This document shows, piece after piece, positions 25,055-34,503 of a stretch of 64,000 bases of DNA. Made by a program: the position numbers and the translations under genes. The notes beneath the pieces are model-generated. The model was not told the origin of the DNA. It ran no database searches and worked only from the letters and a program-made list of their open reading frames with translations. Position 1 is the stretch's first letter; every line of letters starts with the position of its first letter. The DNA lies in NCBI RefSeq assembly GCF_037974265.1, contig NZ_CP150233.1:6758001-6822000 (forward strand), written 5' to 3'. The DNA is from Paenibacillus sp. FSL R5-0623. Its GTDB lineage: Bacteria; Bacillota; Bacilli; Paenibacillales; Paenibacillaceae.

Positions 25055-26395
25055 ATGACATTCACGCTCACTGGTTATTCCACAACCCAAGACAACCCGT
25101 GGAGAGAGCTATCTTTTTTGCCGACTAATGAAAGCGCTAACTTAAAACTGACAGGTGAACAACACCAGCTTGTGGAAGGGTTTGGCGGATGTTTCAACGA
25201 GCTTGGTTATATGGCTCTGTCCCACTTGAATGAGGAGCAGCGCCACGAGGTATTCCATTCTCTCTTCCACCCGGAGGGTGAGCACAAGTTTAACATCTGT
25301 CGCCTGCCCATCGGCGCAAGTGATTATGCAGAGCAGTGGTATAGCCACAACGAGGTGGACGGCGACGTGGCCATGGAACATTTTTCGATCAATCGTGATT
25401 TCAAATACCTGATTCCTTACATCAAGGAAGCTCTGAGTTATAACCCGAATCTGCAATTCTTCGCCTCGCCATGGAGTCCGCCAACGTGGATGAAGTCGCC
25501 CAAAGCCTATAACTATGGGACACTGCGCTGGGAGAAAGATATTCTGGAGGCCTACGCCCTGTATTTTGTAAAATTTGTACAGGCTTACCGTGACGCAGGC
25601 ATTACCATCCATCAGGTGCATGTGCAGAACGAAGTGATTGCAGATCAGAAATTCCCTTCTTGCATGTGGACAGGCGAGCAGCTTCGTGAGTTTATCGCCG
25701 ATTATCTGGGCCCGGCTTTTGACAAACACGGTCTGGAAACGGAAATCTGGCTGGGGACGATCAATGCCCCTGATCCATGGGAGGAATTGATCAAGAAAAA
25801 AACAAATGACTTCGATGAGTACGCTGGACTTGTCTTGAGTGACCCGAAGGCCTATTCCTATATCAAAGGTGTTGGGTATCAATGGGCAGGCAAAAATGCC
25901 ATTCAACGTACCTCGGCCAGTTATCCGGAGCTGCGTTATATGCAGACCGAGAACGAATGCGGTGATGGCAACAACTCATGGAACTACGCCAAATATGTAT
26001 ATAATCTCTACCAGCATTACTTCAGTAACGGAGTGAACGCGTACATCTACTGGAACATGGTTCTGGAACCCAAAGGCCGCAGCACATGGGGCTGGGAACA
26101 GAATTCCATGATCACCGTAGATCCGGACAATAAGGAGGTTACTCGGAACCCTGATTATTATGTGATGAAACACTTCGCACATCATATTGTTCCTGGTGCT
26201 CGAAGAGTCGGCTTGTCTGGCGCATGGAGCGGGAAATCCGTCGCTTTCCGCAACCCGGATAACAGTCTCGTCATTGTCATCAACAATCCATTTCAGGACC
26301 GTCGTGACCTGTATCTAACCCTTGAAGAAGGACAGACCCTGCACATGAAGCTGGAAGCCGATTCATTCAACAGCATGGTTATCCAACCGCAATAA
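25055..26395 (+). CDS. glycoside hydrolase family 30 (glucosylceramidase-like)
   Basis: 446 residues. (beta/alpha)8 barrel with side beta domain; acid/base Glu193 in VHVQNEV and nucleophile Glu299 in MQTENECGDG. FASPWSPPTWMKSP and EGFGGCFNELG are family hallmarks. GH30 enzymes cleave beta-glucosyl, beta-xylosyl or beta-1,6-glucan links; the subfamily cannot be fixed. There is no signal peptide, so it acts in the cytoplasm on imported oligosaccharides or glycosides. The start ATG follows GAGGAGG. Confidence 0.93.
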   Translation: MTFTLTGYSTTQDNPWRELSFLPTNESANLKLTGEQHQLVEGFGGCFNELGYMALSHLNEEQRHEVFHSLFHPEGEHKFNICRLPIGASDYAEQWYSHNEVDGDVAMEHFSINRDFKYLIPYIKEALSYNPNLQFFASPWSPPTWMKSPKAYNYGTLRWEKDILEAYALYFVKFVQAYRDAGITIHQVHVQNEVIADQKFPSCMWTGEQLREFIADYLGPAFDKHGLETEIWLGTINAPDPWEELIKKKTNDFDEYAGLVLSDPKAYSYIKGVGYQWAGKNAIQRTSASYPELRYMQTENECGDGNNSWNYAKYVYNLYQHYFSNGVNAYIYWNMVLEPKGRSTWGWEQNSMITVDPDNKEVTRNPDYYVMKHFAHHIVPGARRVGLSGAWSGKSVAFRNPDNSLVIVINNPFQDRRDLYLTLEEGQTLHMKLEADSFNSMVIQPQ

Positions 26396-26429
26396 CTAAT
26401 TCAAAACATCGTTAAAAGTGCGGATATCA

Positions 26430-26475
26430 ATAGTGTCAGGCTCAGGAATTCCTTGAGCCGGCGCTATTTTTCATG
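26430..26475 (+). terminator. terminator of GH30 gene
   Basis: GGCTCAGG/CCTTGAGCC stem (26439-26459) with outer ATAG/CTAT pairing, then ATTTTTC. Confidence 0.75.
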
Positions 26476-26562
26476 GGCCAGACCATGCTTATTGTCGCCA
26501 TGATTACTCCTTTAGATCACAAGCCGAAGACAACTTAAAGATGTGACGTTTTACCTTTTATA

Positions 26563-26590
26563 TTTACAAATCTATAAATCTAGATATAAT
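26563..26590 (+). promoter_or_regulatory. sigma-A-type promoter of MFS gene
   Basis: TTTACA at 26563-26568 and a perfect TATAAT at 26585-26590 with 16-base spacing, about 115 bases before the start codon. Confidence 0.65.
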
Positions 26591-26705
26591 GTAATCCAGA
26601 GAACTTACTCTCATGTCCATCATATTACAGGAGGAAAGGCAGTCCCATTTCAGTATATTATATCTACTTTTCTGTATATTTAAATCAATTGGAGGTACGC
26701 TTTAC

Positions 26706-27866
26706 ATGAAATCACAACAGGCCAACCCGTTCCTAATCCTGATGCTGGCGCTCGGTGTATTCGGAATTATTACAACAGAAATGGGAATTGTGGGGGTACT
26801 GCCTCAGGTTGCGAATAAATTCAACATTACGGCTGCACAGGCAGGTTGGCTGGTCAGTATATTTGCGCTGGTTGTCGCCATTGCAGGCCCTTTTCTCACC
26901 TTGCTAGCGTCCGGGATAAATCGCAAAATTATCCTTCTAACCGCTGTGCTGATGTTTGCCATTTCAAACGTCGTCTATGCCTACGCCACAACATTTGATA
27001 CCATGCTTATCTTCCGTATCATTCCCGCACTATTCCATCCCGTCTTCTTTTCCGTAGCCCTGGTCACCAGTGCCCAACTTGTTCCGGCAGAGAAAAGCAG
27101 TCAGGCCGTCGCCAAAGTATTTACCGGAGTTACCGCGGGCTTTGCCTTTGGCGTACCACTGACATCGTATCTTGCTGAACGCCTATCCCTCGAAATCGCA
27201 TTTCTGTTTGGAGCGTTGGTCAGTGTAGTCGCTTTGATCGGCATATGGATCTGGCTACCCTCGATGCCCGTGAAGGAAAAGATGTCTTATGGCAAGCAAC
27301 TCGGTATTCTGCGCAAACCTGGATTATGGCTAAATGTTGCCGCAGTCATTTTTATATTCGCCGCCATGTTCTCCGTGTACAGTTATTTCGCCGAGTATCT
27401 TGGACAGGTCACCCACATGAGCGGATCATGGATCAGCGTCATGCTGACTGTCTTTGGTGTCGTCATGATCATCGGAAATTTGGGGTTTGGACAGTTTCTG
27501 CGTAAGAGTGTGTTCCGAACTGTCCTCATCTTCCCCCTGCTGTATGTAGCAGCTTACGCACTCGTCTATTGGGCCGGTCCTCACTTCATGTGGATGGTTA
27601 TTGTAGTCATCCTCTGGGCATCCGTGCATTCAGGAGGATTAATTGTAAGCCAAACCTGGTTAACCGTTGAAGCGCAGGACGCGCCTGAATTCGGCAACAG
27701 CTTGTATGTATCCTTTTCCAACCTTGGTATTACCTTGGGTACTGCCATCGGCGGCTGGTTCATCGCAAACCTGGGAATACATCAATTGATCTGGAGCGGA
27801 ATGATCTTTGCGCTGATCGCTTTTGTATTGATTTGGATTAAAATCAAATGTTTCCCTGCACTATAA
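26706..27866 (+). CDS. MFS transporter, DHA1-like (AraJ/YdhP-type)
   Basis: About 386 residues with twelve membrane helices. TTEMGIVGVLPQVANKF in helix 1 and AGWLVSIFALVVAIAGP in helix 2 are typical of the arabinose-efflux/multidrug DHA12-like group. It probably exports sugars or drugs by proton antiport; the substrate is unknown. The ATG at 26706 follows GGAGG by ten bases; an in-frame ATG at 26613 would add an atypical 31-residue lead. Confidence 0.9.
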   Translation: MKSQQANPFLILMLALGVFGIITTEMGIVGVLPQVANKFNITAAQAGWLVSIFALVVAIAGPFLTLLASGINRKIILLTAVLMFAISNVVYAYATTFDTMLIFRIIPALFHPVFFSVALVTSAQLVPAEKSSQAVAKVFTGVTAGFAFGVPLTSYLAERLSLEIAFLFGALVSVVALIGIWIWLPSMPVKEKMSYGKQLGILRKPGLWLNVAAVIFIFAAMFSVYSYFAEYLGQVTHMSGSWISVMLTVFGVVMIIGNLGFGQFLRKSVFRTVLIFPLLYVAAYALVYWAGPHFMWMVIVVILWASVHSGGLIVSQTWLTVEAQDAPEFGNSLYVSFSNLGITLGTAIGGWFIANLGIHQLIWSGMIFALIAFVLIWIKIKCFPAL

Positions 27867-27901
27867 ATTGCCGAACACTGTTGAGACAAAGCATTAACAC
27901 A

Positions 27902-27944
27902 AATAGCGCCATATTCCCATGCTCAACATGTGGAACAGGCGCTA
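27902..27944. terminator. stem-loop between convergent MFS and xylanase genes
   Basis: TAGCGCC/GGCGCTA outer arms and TTCC.CATG/CATG.GGAA inner arms. T-runs are poor, so this is a tentative bidirectional terminator. Confidence 0.45.
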
Positions 27945-28002
27945 TATGGTGTTATATAATCAACCAATTTACATAGAAGATCAGACTCGTCCAAACGCGA
28001 GC

Positions 28003-28965
28003 TTAAGGATTGTTCGCCAAGTAATTTCTCAGCCATTGCATAGCCGGACGTTCTGTTCCATTGCTGTTGACCAAGTGGGAGCCAGCCTGCCAGGTTTGAT
28101 TCTGGTTGTAACCCCACAGCGTCACACCTTTAACAGCAGAGTGTTTCCACAGCACAGGGAATTTCTGCTGATAACGCTGCAACTGTGTATTGTCATCACC
28201 TGTCATATCCAGCTCGGATACATAGATTGGCAACCCTGTCGCTGCAAGCTTGTTCAATACCGTGTTCATCGTGCTCACAGAAACGTTGTCCATATTGAAG
28301 TAATGCGCCTGGATTCCAATACCATCAACTAGACCTCTGTTTTTCAAAAGGTTGATAATCTGGATATATTGGTCCGCTTTAGCGGGATCACCGATAATAC
28401 CATATTCATTAATTAACAGTTTGGAGTTTGGGAAGGCTTGTCTCGCCTGTTGGAATGACCAGATGACCCAGTCCCAACCCGTTGCCCCGTCTCCACCAAT
28501 GGCATTGCGGTAGGATGGTTTCGCATGCAGAGGTTCGTTCACCACATCAACGAAGGCAGACTTCGAATACCGCTGTCCTGCGGCTTTAATCCATTGTGTC
28601 ACTTCAGCCTTCTGATCTGCGGCTGAGAGACTGTTAATCCAATTTGGCTGTTGATTTCCCCATACGAGCGTATGGAATTTGAACGGAAATCCGTTATTGT
28701 TAGCATAGTTGTAGGCCATGTCCGCCTGGCCCCAATTCATTACGTTGCGTGTGCCTTCAATAGCATCCCACTTGGTAGAGTTCTCCGGAGTTACCTGATT
28801 CCAATATGGGCTAAAATTCGAAGGAACCTGGTTGGCAATAATATTGCCCAGAAATTTGCTACCTTTCGCCAAACCAGCACTCACACTACCAACTGCAACA
28901 GAAGCAGCGAGAATCCCTACCAATGCCAATGAGCCGACTGTTTTGAACCACTTAGACTTAATCAA
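28003..28965 (-). CDS. endo-1,4-beta-xylanase, glycoside hydrolase family 10
   Basis: 320 residues: signal peptide (about 1-30, ending VGSVSA) and a single GH10 barrel. Catalytic residues are Glu144 (VDVVNEP) and Glu251 (YVSELDMTG); HTLVWGNQQPNWI and the C-terminal GVTLWGYNQNQTW are characteristic. It cuts internal beta-1,4 links of xylan outside the cell. The start is TTG at 28965 with GGAGG seven bases ahead. No carbohydrate-binding module is attached. A cre-like site stands between promoter and gene. Confidence 0.95.
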   Translation of the reverse strand: MIKSKWFKTVGSLALVGILAASVAVGSVSAGLAKGSKFLGNIIANQVPSNFSPYWNQVTPENSTKWDAIEGTRNVMNWGQADMAYNYANNNGFPFKFHTLVWGNQQPNWINSLSAADQKAEVTQWIKAAGQRYSKSAFVDVVNEPLHAKPSYRNAIGGDGATGWDWVIWSFQQARQAFPNSKLLINEYGIIGDPAKADQYIQIINLLKNRGLVDGIGIQAHYFNMDNVSVSTMNTVLNKLAATGLPIYVSELDMTGDDNTQLQRYQQKFPVLWKHSAVKGVTLWGYNQNQTWQAGSHLVNSNGTERPAMQWLRNYLANNP

Positions 28966-28992
28966 TGATTTTCCTCCTTAGTATTCATTTTT

Positions 28993-29007
28993 TGTTAAGC
29001 GCTTACA
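28993..29007 (-). promoter_or_regulatory. cre-like AGCGCTT palindrome before xylanase
   Basis: On the minus strand TGTAAGCGCTTAACA, close to the CcpA consensus TGTAANCGNTTACA but one base longer. Related sites precede the GH43 and PL4 genes. Suggests carbon catabolite repression; not proven. Confidence 0.5.
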
Positions 29008-29149
29008 AAAATCATTTTACTGGATAATTTTGGTTTTTAACACCTGTCAAATTATAGTATTTTATTGTAAAGAAAATAGAATTAAATGCTTTTTCTGAAG
29101 CTATCTATAGATTCACTCTCTTAAATCCAACATAACCCTTACATTGGAG

Positions 29150-29178
29150 TTTACATTCACCGCATGTTTATCTAGTAT
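29150..29178 (+). promoter_or_regulatory. promoter of 5'-nucleotidase gene
   Basis: TTTACA at 29150-29155 and TAGTAT at 29173-29178, spacing 17, about 50 bases before the ATG. Confidence 0.6.
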
Positions 29179-29227
29179 GAAATGATACATATCTTTACAG
29201 ACACTAGATAACAAGGGAGATTACAAC

Positions 29228-31516
29228 ATGCGCAAAATTTCAACAAAACGTTTCGCCGGATGGCCTTTATCATTCCTCTTATGTGCCTCCATTTTGTTCA
29301 CCCCTTTTGCTTCCACTCCGGTTCAGGCTGCTGAGGCAGACAAGGAGACTAAGATCACGTTGCTGGGTACATCGGATATACATGGTCGGTTTATGCCGTG
29401 GGACTATGCTCTGGACGGTCCAAACCCAACCGGTAGCATGACACAGCTATACACCATTGTGAAAAAAGTCCGTGCGGAGAATCCCAATACGATTCTGCTC
29501 GATGCAGGAGACATGATTCAGGATAACTCGGCTGAGTTGTTCAATGATCAACCCCAATCTCCCATGATGGTTGCAATGAACGAGATGAAATATGACGCAT
29601 GGGTTATGGGTAACCATGAGTTTAACTTTGGGCTGGACGTACTGGAGAAGATCTCTTCCCAATTCAATGGACAACCTCTCGTCGGTAACATTTTCAAAGA
29701 AAACGGCGACCGCTACATGCCTGCCTATACGATTATCGAGAAAGATGGAATCAAAGTGGGTGTTATCGGAATGAACACACCTATGATTACCGAATTCGAG
29801 AAAGGGACGGATCACCTGGACGGCATCATCGTCAAAGATCCTGTGGAAGAGACCAAGAAGGCTATTGCTGAGCTGAAAGGCAAAGTCGATGTCATGGTTG
29901 GACTCATGCATATGGGATTGGATAACGAGAACGGAAATCCGGGAACCGGAGTGACGGATATCGCCAACGCCAACCCGGAGCTGGCTGCCATTTTTGCCGG
30001 ACACATGCATACGCTGATTGAATCCCAAACAGTTAACGGTGTATTGATCTCCGAACCGAATAAATATGGCTCACACATCTCTCGAATTGACCTTACATTT
30101 GAAAAAGACGGCGACAAAGTTGTGCTGAAAAGCAAGGAAGCTCAAGCTCTCGCTGTGAAAGCAGCAGACGGAACATATGAAGTCTCCGATCCTGCGCTGG
30201 AAGAGACTTTGCACCCATTCCACGAGTTCGCTCGTGCCGATGCCAACATTGAAGTGGCTGAACTGAAAGGAACAAACCTGGTGCCTGCCGATGAGATTAA
30301 GGGTATTCCTGCGGTGCAGATCCAGGAAACACCTTTGTCTGACTTTTTCACCGAAGTGATGTTGCATTACAGTGATGCCGATGTGGTCGCGCACCAGATT
30401 GATAACGACAAGGCCAAGCTGGATATAGGCCCGATCAAGAAAAAGGATATTGCATTCAACTACCAATACACCTTTGGTGAAGTGACCGTATATGAAGTTA
30501 CCGGACGCGATCTGATGGATTATATGGAGTGGTCTGCGGGTTACTTCAACTCCACACGCCCGGGTGATGTGACCGTCAGCTTTGATCCGAAACGACGTGC
30601 TTCTAAATACAGCACCGATGATTTCTTCGGCGGCGTAACGTATGAGATTGACCTGACCAAGCCATACGGCAGTCGGATTACAAATCTGAAGTACAGCGAT
30701 GGGTCAGTGGTCAAAGAAGACGATACGCTGAAGCTCGGTATGAATGCCTACCGGATGGAAGCCCTGATTGCCAAAGGCGGCGCGATGGAAGGACGTAAGT
30801 TCAAGCAGCTATGGTCCTCCAAGGACGCTTCGGCATTTGGTGAGATTCAAGGTACAATTCGCAACCTGTCCATCGCCTATCTGAAAGATGTCATGAAAGG
30901 TGTCTACGAACCGAAGATTCAACACAACTGGAGAATCACTGGCGTAGACCTGACTGCACCGGAGCGTGCAGATGTAGTGGAGTTAATTAACGATGGCATT
31001 ATGTCTGTGCCAACAACAGAAGATGGCAAGTACACCAACATTGCCTCCATTAACATTTTGGATACGGTGACTCAGGAAGAGATTGATACGCTATCTGCCA
31101 AAGCAGATGTGAGTGCGGCACAATTTGCAGGCGTTAAAACCAAGGGAGCGTTCTATCAACAGCTGAACAAAGCTCGCAAAGCGGCTGGTAATGGCGAGGG
31201 AGCAACTACTCCTGAGAAACCTACAACACCAACAGTACCAAAACCAACACCAACTCCAGGCACGTCGAAACCTGGTAAACCATCAACACCAAGCACTGGT
31301 AAACCGGGTACCGTCAACAAAGGCAAACAAGCCAAGGTTACAGCGTCTTACCTGAACGTACGCGCTGGCGCTTCATCCAAAGCGAAGGTCATTGCTGCTG
31401 TACCGAAAGGCACCCTGCTTGAAGTAATCAGCACAGACAAGTTTGGCTGGGTAAAAGTGAAGCTGGATGGACGTGTAGCATTTGTATACGGGAAATATGT
31501 GAGTATTTTGAAATAG
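29228..31516 (+). CDS. secreted bifunctional metallophosphatase/5'-nucleotidase with SH3 domain
   Basis: 762 residues. Signal peptide (about 1-35, cleaved near VQAAE); metallophosphatase domain with TSDIHGRF, LLDAGDMIQD, VMGNHEFNFG, LMHMGLDN and FAGHMHT metal ligands (about 43-290); 5'-nucleotidase C-terminal domain with TPLSDFFTEVM and FNYQYTFGEVTVYEVTG (about 350-560); a helical stretch; a Pro/Thr/Lys-rich linker; and a C-terminal bacterial SH3 domain (SYLNVRAGASSKAKVI) that may hold it in the cell wall. It resembles YfkN and 2',3'-cyclic nucleotide phosphodiesterases and probably salvages phosphate and nucleosides from external nucleotides. AGGGAG precedes the ATG. Confidence 0.94.
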   Translation: MRKISTKRFAGWPLSFLLCASILFTPFASTPVQAAEADKETKITLLGTSDIHGRFMPWDYALDGPNPTGSMTQLYTIVKKVRAENPNTILLDAGDMIQDNSAELFNDQPQSPMMVAMNEMKYDAWVMGNHEFNFGLDVLEKISSQFNGQPLVGNIFKENGDRYMPAYTIIEKDGIKVGVIGMNTPMITEFEKGTDHLDGIIVKDPVEETKKAIAELKGKVDVMVGLMHMGLDNENGNPGTGVTDIANANPELAAIFAGHMHTLIESQTVNGVLISEPNKYGSHISRIDLTFEKDGDKVVLKSKEAQALAVKAADGTYEVSDPALEETLHPFHEFARADANIEVAELKGTNLVPADEIKGIPAVQIQETPLSDFFTEVMLHYSDADVVAHQIDNDKAKLDIGPIKKKDIAFNYQYTFGEVTVYEVTGRDLMDYMEWSAGYFNSTRPGDVTVSFDPKRRASKYSTDDFFGGVTYEIDLTKPYGSRITNLKYSDGSVVKEDDTLKLGMNAYRMEALIAKGGAMEGRKFKQLWSSKDASAFGEIQGTIRNLSIAYLKDVMKGVYEPKIQHNWRITGVDLTAPERADVVELINDGIMSVPTTEDGKYTNIASINILDTVTQEEIDTLSAKADVSAAQFAGVKTKGAFYQQLNKARKAAGNGEGATTPEKPTTPTVPKPTPTPGTSKPGKPSTPSTGKPGTVNKGKQAKVTASYLNVRAGASSKAKVIAAVPKGTLLEVISTDKFGWVKVKLDGRVAFVYGKYVSILK

Positions 31517-31552
31517 ACACAATCGTTACGCGCCACGCTTAACGAAAAAGAA

Positions 31553-31598
31553 AAAGGGCGATCCCTCCCATGGATATCATGGAAGGGATCGCCCTTTG
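31553..31598 (+). terminator. terminator of 5'-nucleotidase gene
   Basis: AAAGGGCGATCCCT pairs with AGGGATCGCCCTTT, a perfect 14-bp stem. Confidence 0.85.
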
Positions 31599-31655
31599 CT
31601 AGGTTAACAAACGGTTAGGAGTATCGCTGTAAGTGCCCTACGGGAATGAAGTCAT

Positions 31656-32342
31656 TTAGCCTTTTGGCAGGTTCTTGATTTTATCCATAAAAGCGTCCAG
31701 CTGTATGCCATTCGTTTGTTCCGTAAAATCACGTAATTCCTCCGATTCCCCCTCATAAGCGGCGAGTACGAAGTCACCATCGACAATATAGTACGTGCCG
31801 TAGCGGGTGAACGAATATCCTCCCAGCTGTTCTCCGGTCGTCCCCTTTTTGACTACAACGATAATCTTCATACCTGTTTTAAGTTCAGGCTCCACACCTG
31901 CAAAGTCAGCGTTGTAAAATAAAAAAGTGTCATCGGCTACATCATCACCTGTTACCACTTCATGTACCTTCACCTGATAAGAGATGAATTCAGGTTGGTA
32001 GGGCGTGATTCCATTAGCCCTATCCTTATCAGCCATCTTTCGCTCAGACGTGCCCGGCTCAGTAGTCAACTCCACACGGAAACTCGGCAAAACGTTCATA
32101 ACCTCTGCCACAACGACCCCATCCCCATATGTCATGATCTCTCTGAAACTTACTTCTCTGATATTGATCATCACCGGGGTGTCAGTAGATAGCGGGTATT
32201 CCTTCCTCAATTCCTCCATCCGCTCTGGCGACAGCCTGTTTCCTGCGCCTTCATGTGAGTTGGGAAAAGGGGCCGAGCAACCGGCTAAACTAACCGTCAG
32301 TACAATGCTTATTAACCATCGCGTCTTACCCTCTCGTGCCAC
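31656..32342 (-). CDS. putative lipoprotein of unknown function
   Basis: About 228 residues. Hydrophobic segment ending in lipobox SLAGC, so an exported lipid-anchored protein. The body (TPVMINIREVSFREIMTYG, VVVAEVMNVLPSF, YSFTRYGTYYIVDG) suggests an OB- or beta-barrel-like domain; no family is recognised. The start is GTG at 32342, with GGAGG seven bases ahead inside an earlier in-frame ATG at 32360. Confidence 0.78.
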   Translation of the reverse strand: MAREGKTRWLISIVLTVSLAGCSAPFPNSHEGAGNRLSPERMEELRKEYPLSTDTPVMINIREVSFREIMTYGDGVVVAEVMNVLPSFRVELTTEPGTSERKMADKDRANGITPYQPEFISYQVKVHEVVTGDDVADDTFLFYNADFAGVEPELKTGMKIIVVVKKGTTGEQLGGYSFTRYGTYYIVDGDFVLAAYEGESEELRDFTEQTNGIQLDAFMDKIKNLPKG

Positions 32343-32395
32343 ATATCCACCTCCCCTCATTCGACATACTTAGATTTACACCTTCACTGGAGCAC

Positions 32396-33334
32396 CTAAT
32401 CCCGCCTCACATCCCAGTTTGCCAGCATGCCTCTCGCCATTTCCATCGTCGACTCTTCCCCTGTGGTTAGAGCAAATTTGGCAACCAGTGCCGGGTAAGC
32501 AGCCCATTGTTCCCGAATATGCTCAAACATCTGAGGCCATGTCCTTCCCCCTGCCTTCTCGTATCGCTTCAGCAGATCGCGCAGTCCATCATCTTGGAAA
32601 AGTCCATAAAGGATTACAAAATCCTTACCCGGATCAGCGATCTCCGCTTCCGTCCAGTCGATGAGTCCGGTTACCCGCTGTGTATCATCGACAATGATAT
32701 GCGGTGGGTGCAGATCACCGTGATTAAACGTCGAGTGCTTCGGCCAATAGCTACCTACAGACAGCCACACCGTCCAGCGTTCCGCCAGTTGGTCCGGTAC
32801 CGTAAAATTCTTTTTAATCTCCTCTATATTTGCCGCAAACTCTTTGCGAGCTTCCATAGGTGTCTTGATCCGCACTCCACCTTTCTTCGCCTTGTCGGGA
32901 TCGATGTTATGCAGCGTGGCGAGAGTCGTAGCCAGTGAATCCAGGAATGTATCCGATAAGCTCTCCTGAGGGAATCGCCACACATACCCTCCCCCTGCGG
33001 GATCCACAACTGCGATCGGATCACCATCAAGTAAAGGATAAGCTATCAACTCTGGCGTGAAGATCCTCCAATCCGGTACTTGTGCGGGTATATTTCCTCG
33101 GACCACATCCAGCACCTTGCGCTCATTCTCGGCTCGCTCCCACACGTCTTCGCGTCGCGGCTGACGCAGAACCCATCTGCGGCCTTCTTCATCCGTGGCA
33201 AATGCTACACGAAAATCCATACCCGACTCGTTGATCTCCAAGGATTCCTCAACGATAAGAAGTCCGTTCTGTTTTGCTAAAGATAATAGCTCCTTATGAA
33301 TTGCCAAATTTTCACTCAAGTTTGGTTTTGTCAT
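32396..33334 (-). CDS. mph: macrolide 2'-phosphotransferase (Mph-type)
   Basis: About 312 residues of the aminoglycoside/macrolide phosphotransferase fold. The N-lobe has VLRQPRREDVWERAENE; the catalytic loop is FNHGDLHPPHIIVD with Asp as base; the metal motif is GLIDWTEAEIADPGKDF. Closest in pattern to the chromosomal Mph enzymes of Bacillus and relatives, which phosphorylate the desosamine 2'-OH of macrolides using GTP. The ATG at 33334 has GGGGAG eight bases ahead; the frame stays open upstream to 33448 but crosses a hairpin plus U-tract, so those codons are probably leader. Which macrolides are accepted cannot be told from sequence. Confidence 0.88.
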   Translation of the reverse strand: MTKPNLSENLAIHKELLSLAKQNGLLIVEESLEINESGMDFRVAFATDEEGRRWVLRQPRREDVWERAENERKVLDVVRGNIPAQVPDWRIFTPELIAYPLLDGDPIAVVDPAGGGYVWRFPQESLSDTFLDSLATTLATLHNIDPDKAKKGGVRIKTPMEARKEFAANIEEIKKNFTVPDQLAERWTVWLSVGSYWPKHSTFNHGDLHPPHIIVDDTQRVTGLIDWTEAEIADPGKDFVILYGLFQDDGLRDLLKRYEKAGGRTWPQMFEHIREQWAAYPALVAKFALTTGEESTMEMARGMLANWDVRRD

Positions 33335-33364
33335 ATCAGATACTCCCCTTTTCCTGGATAAACT

Positions 33365-33390
33365 AAAAAACACAGACATGTTCGCCTGTG
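33365..33390 (-). terminator. possible attenuator in the mph leader
   Basis: On the minus strand CACAGGC-N6-GTCTGTG (one G-U) is followed directly by UUUUUU, about 30 bases before the mph start codon and pointing toward it. Position suggests transcription attenuation. Confidence 0.5.
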
Positions 33391-33763
33391 CAGTTCTTTT
33401 CGGATGTTGGCATACCTGAATGCTCACAAAAAAATAGTAGTACATCAAAGAACCACTTCAAAGAGTGATCCTTTCATGACGACTAGCGGCATACGTGTAA
33501 AATGGCAAACCGATCCCGATGACTGCACACAGGCAGTAAACAGCAAGCGTAAACAGACGTTTTTCGCCATACTATCTCAATCGGGAAAAATTTTGCACAC
33601 GTATCCCTCCGTTCAGTAAGTTACCCATATGCTAACATATTCCAAATTCCAGTTCCAGACTGAATCGAATGATTTTGGTTCTTTTTTATTGATATGCAGG
33701 AACTTCGTCTCCTCAGGTAACGTCCATAGTTATAGATGTTTTAAAAAGGAGGTGAGCAACTCG

Positions 33764-34120
33764 ATGTCCATTTTACGAAGATTATTCGTATTCCCGTTTA
33801 TCTTGCTTCTGCTAACGCTCGGATGCGCAGAGAAATCCGAGGAACAGGGGGAAGAGAAGCCACATGTGCGAGGAATTATTACGGATTTTGAGGAAGAAAG
33901 AGGTCAGGTACTCATAGAGAATAAAGAAGATGGCGGTGTTGATTCTGGACCGATTTGGGTCTCGCTCAGCAAGGACGCCGAACTCATCATCGAAGAAGAG
34001 ATTGTCACCGTCTCTTTGGATGAGACACTCGTTGGTCGAAGTGCAGAAGTGTGGATCAATGGAATTATTGCTCAATCTTATCCTCCCCAAACCAAGGCTG
34101 TAAAAATGGTCATTCATTAA
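33764..34120 (+). CDS. small lipoprotein, DUF3221-like
   Basis: 118 residues from the ATG at 33764, which follows AGGAGG; an ATG at 33629 is in frame but unsupported. The signal peptide ends in TLGC. The mature part (VRGIITDFEEERGQVLIEN, GPIWVSLSKDAELI, GRSAEVWINGIIAQSYP) has the small beta-barrel pattern of DUF3221/YobA-like lipoproteins. Function unknown. Confidence 0.75.
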   Translation: MSILRRLFVFPFILLLLTLGCAEKSEEQGEEKPHVRGIITDFEEERGQVLIENKEDGGVDSGPIWVSLSKDAELIIEEEIVTVSLDETLVGRSAEVWINGIIAQSYPPQTKAVKMVIH

Positions 34121-34503
34121 CACCAAGCAAACTACGCCGATACATTTCGTTTCACGTGGAACGTTATGATACACATTCTCTCTTCGAGATTAGGGCATTC
34201 ACACAAGATCAGCAACGGGTGTCAGCGCCTAAAAAAATCAGAGTTGGTGAAAACAAATCAATCACTCGATGCATTTACTCCGTTAGGTTGCCCGCTTATA
34301 GAGTATAATAAAAAGGTATACGATAAATGTACGGTTCAATGCTTGTATGTAAGCATATTGCATAATTCAAGATTTCAAACGCTCCCGTGTACAAAATATA
34401 GACGAATAAAACCATTTCGCTCTTTATTTTGCTAATTTGAAGTCGCTTTAAGGATTTATGCAATATGCTCCTGTATTCAAAACTAACGCAAAAGAGGTAA
34501 ACG
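34121..34503 (+). promoter_or_regulatory. long structured leader of the DEAD-box helicase gene
   Basis: 383 bases without a credible ORF. A TATAAT near 34305 could be a -10 box, giving a ~190-base leader. Within it GCATATTGCATAA (34353-34365) is perfectly inverted at 34456-34468, enclosing ~90 AT-rich bases. The closed 3' arm is about 35 bases before the start codon. Helicase leaders are often cold- or auto-regulated. Confidence 0.5.
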
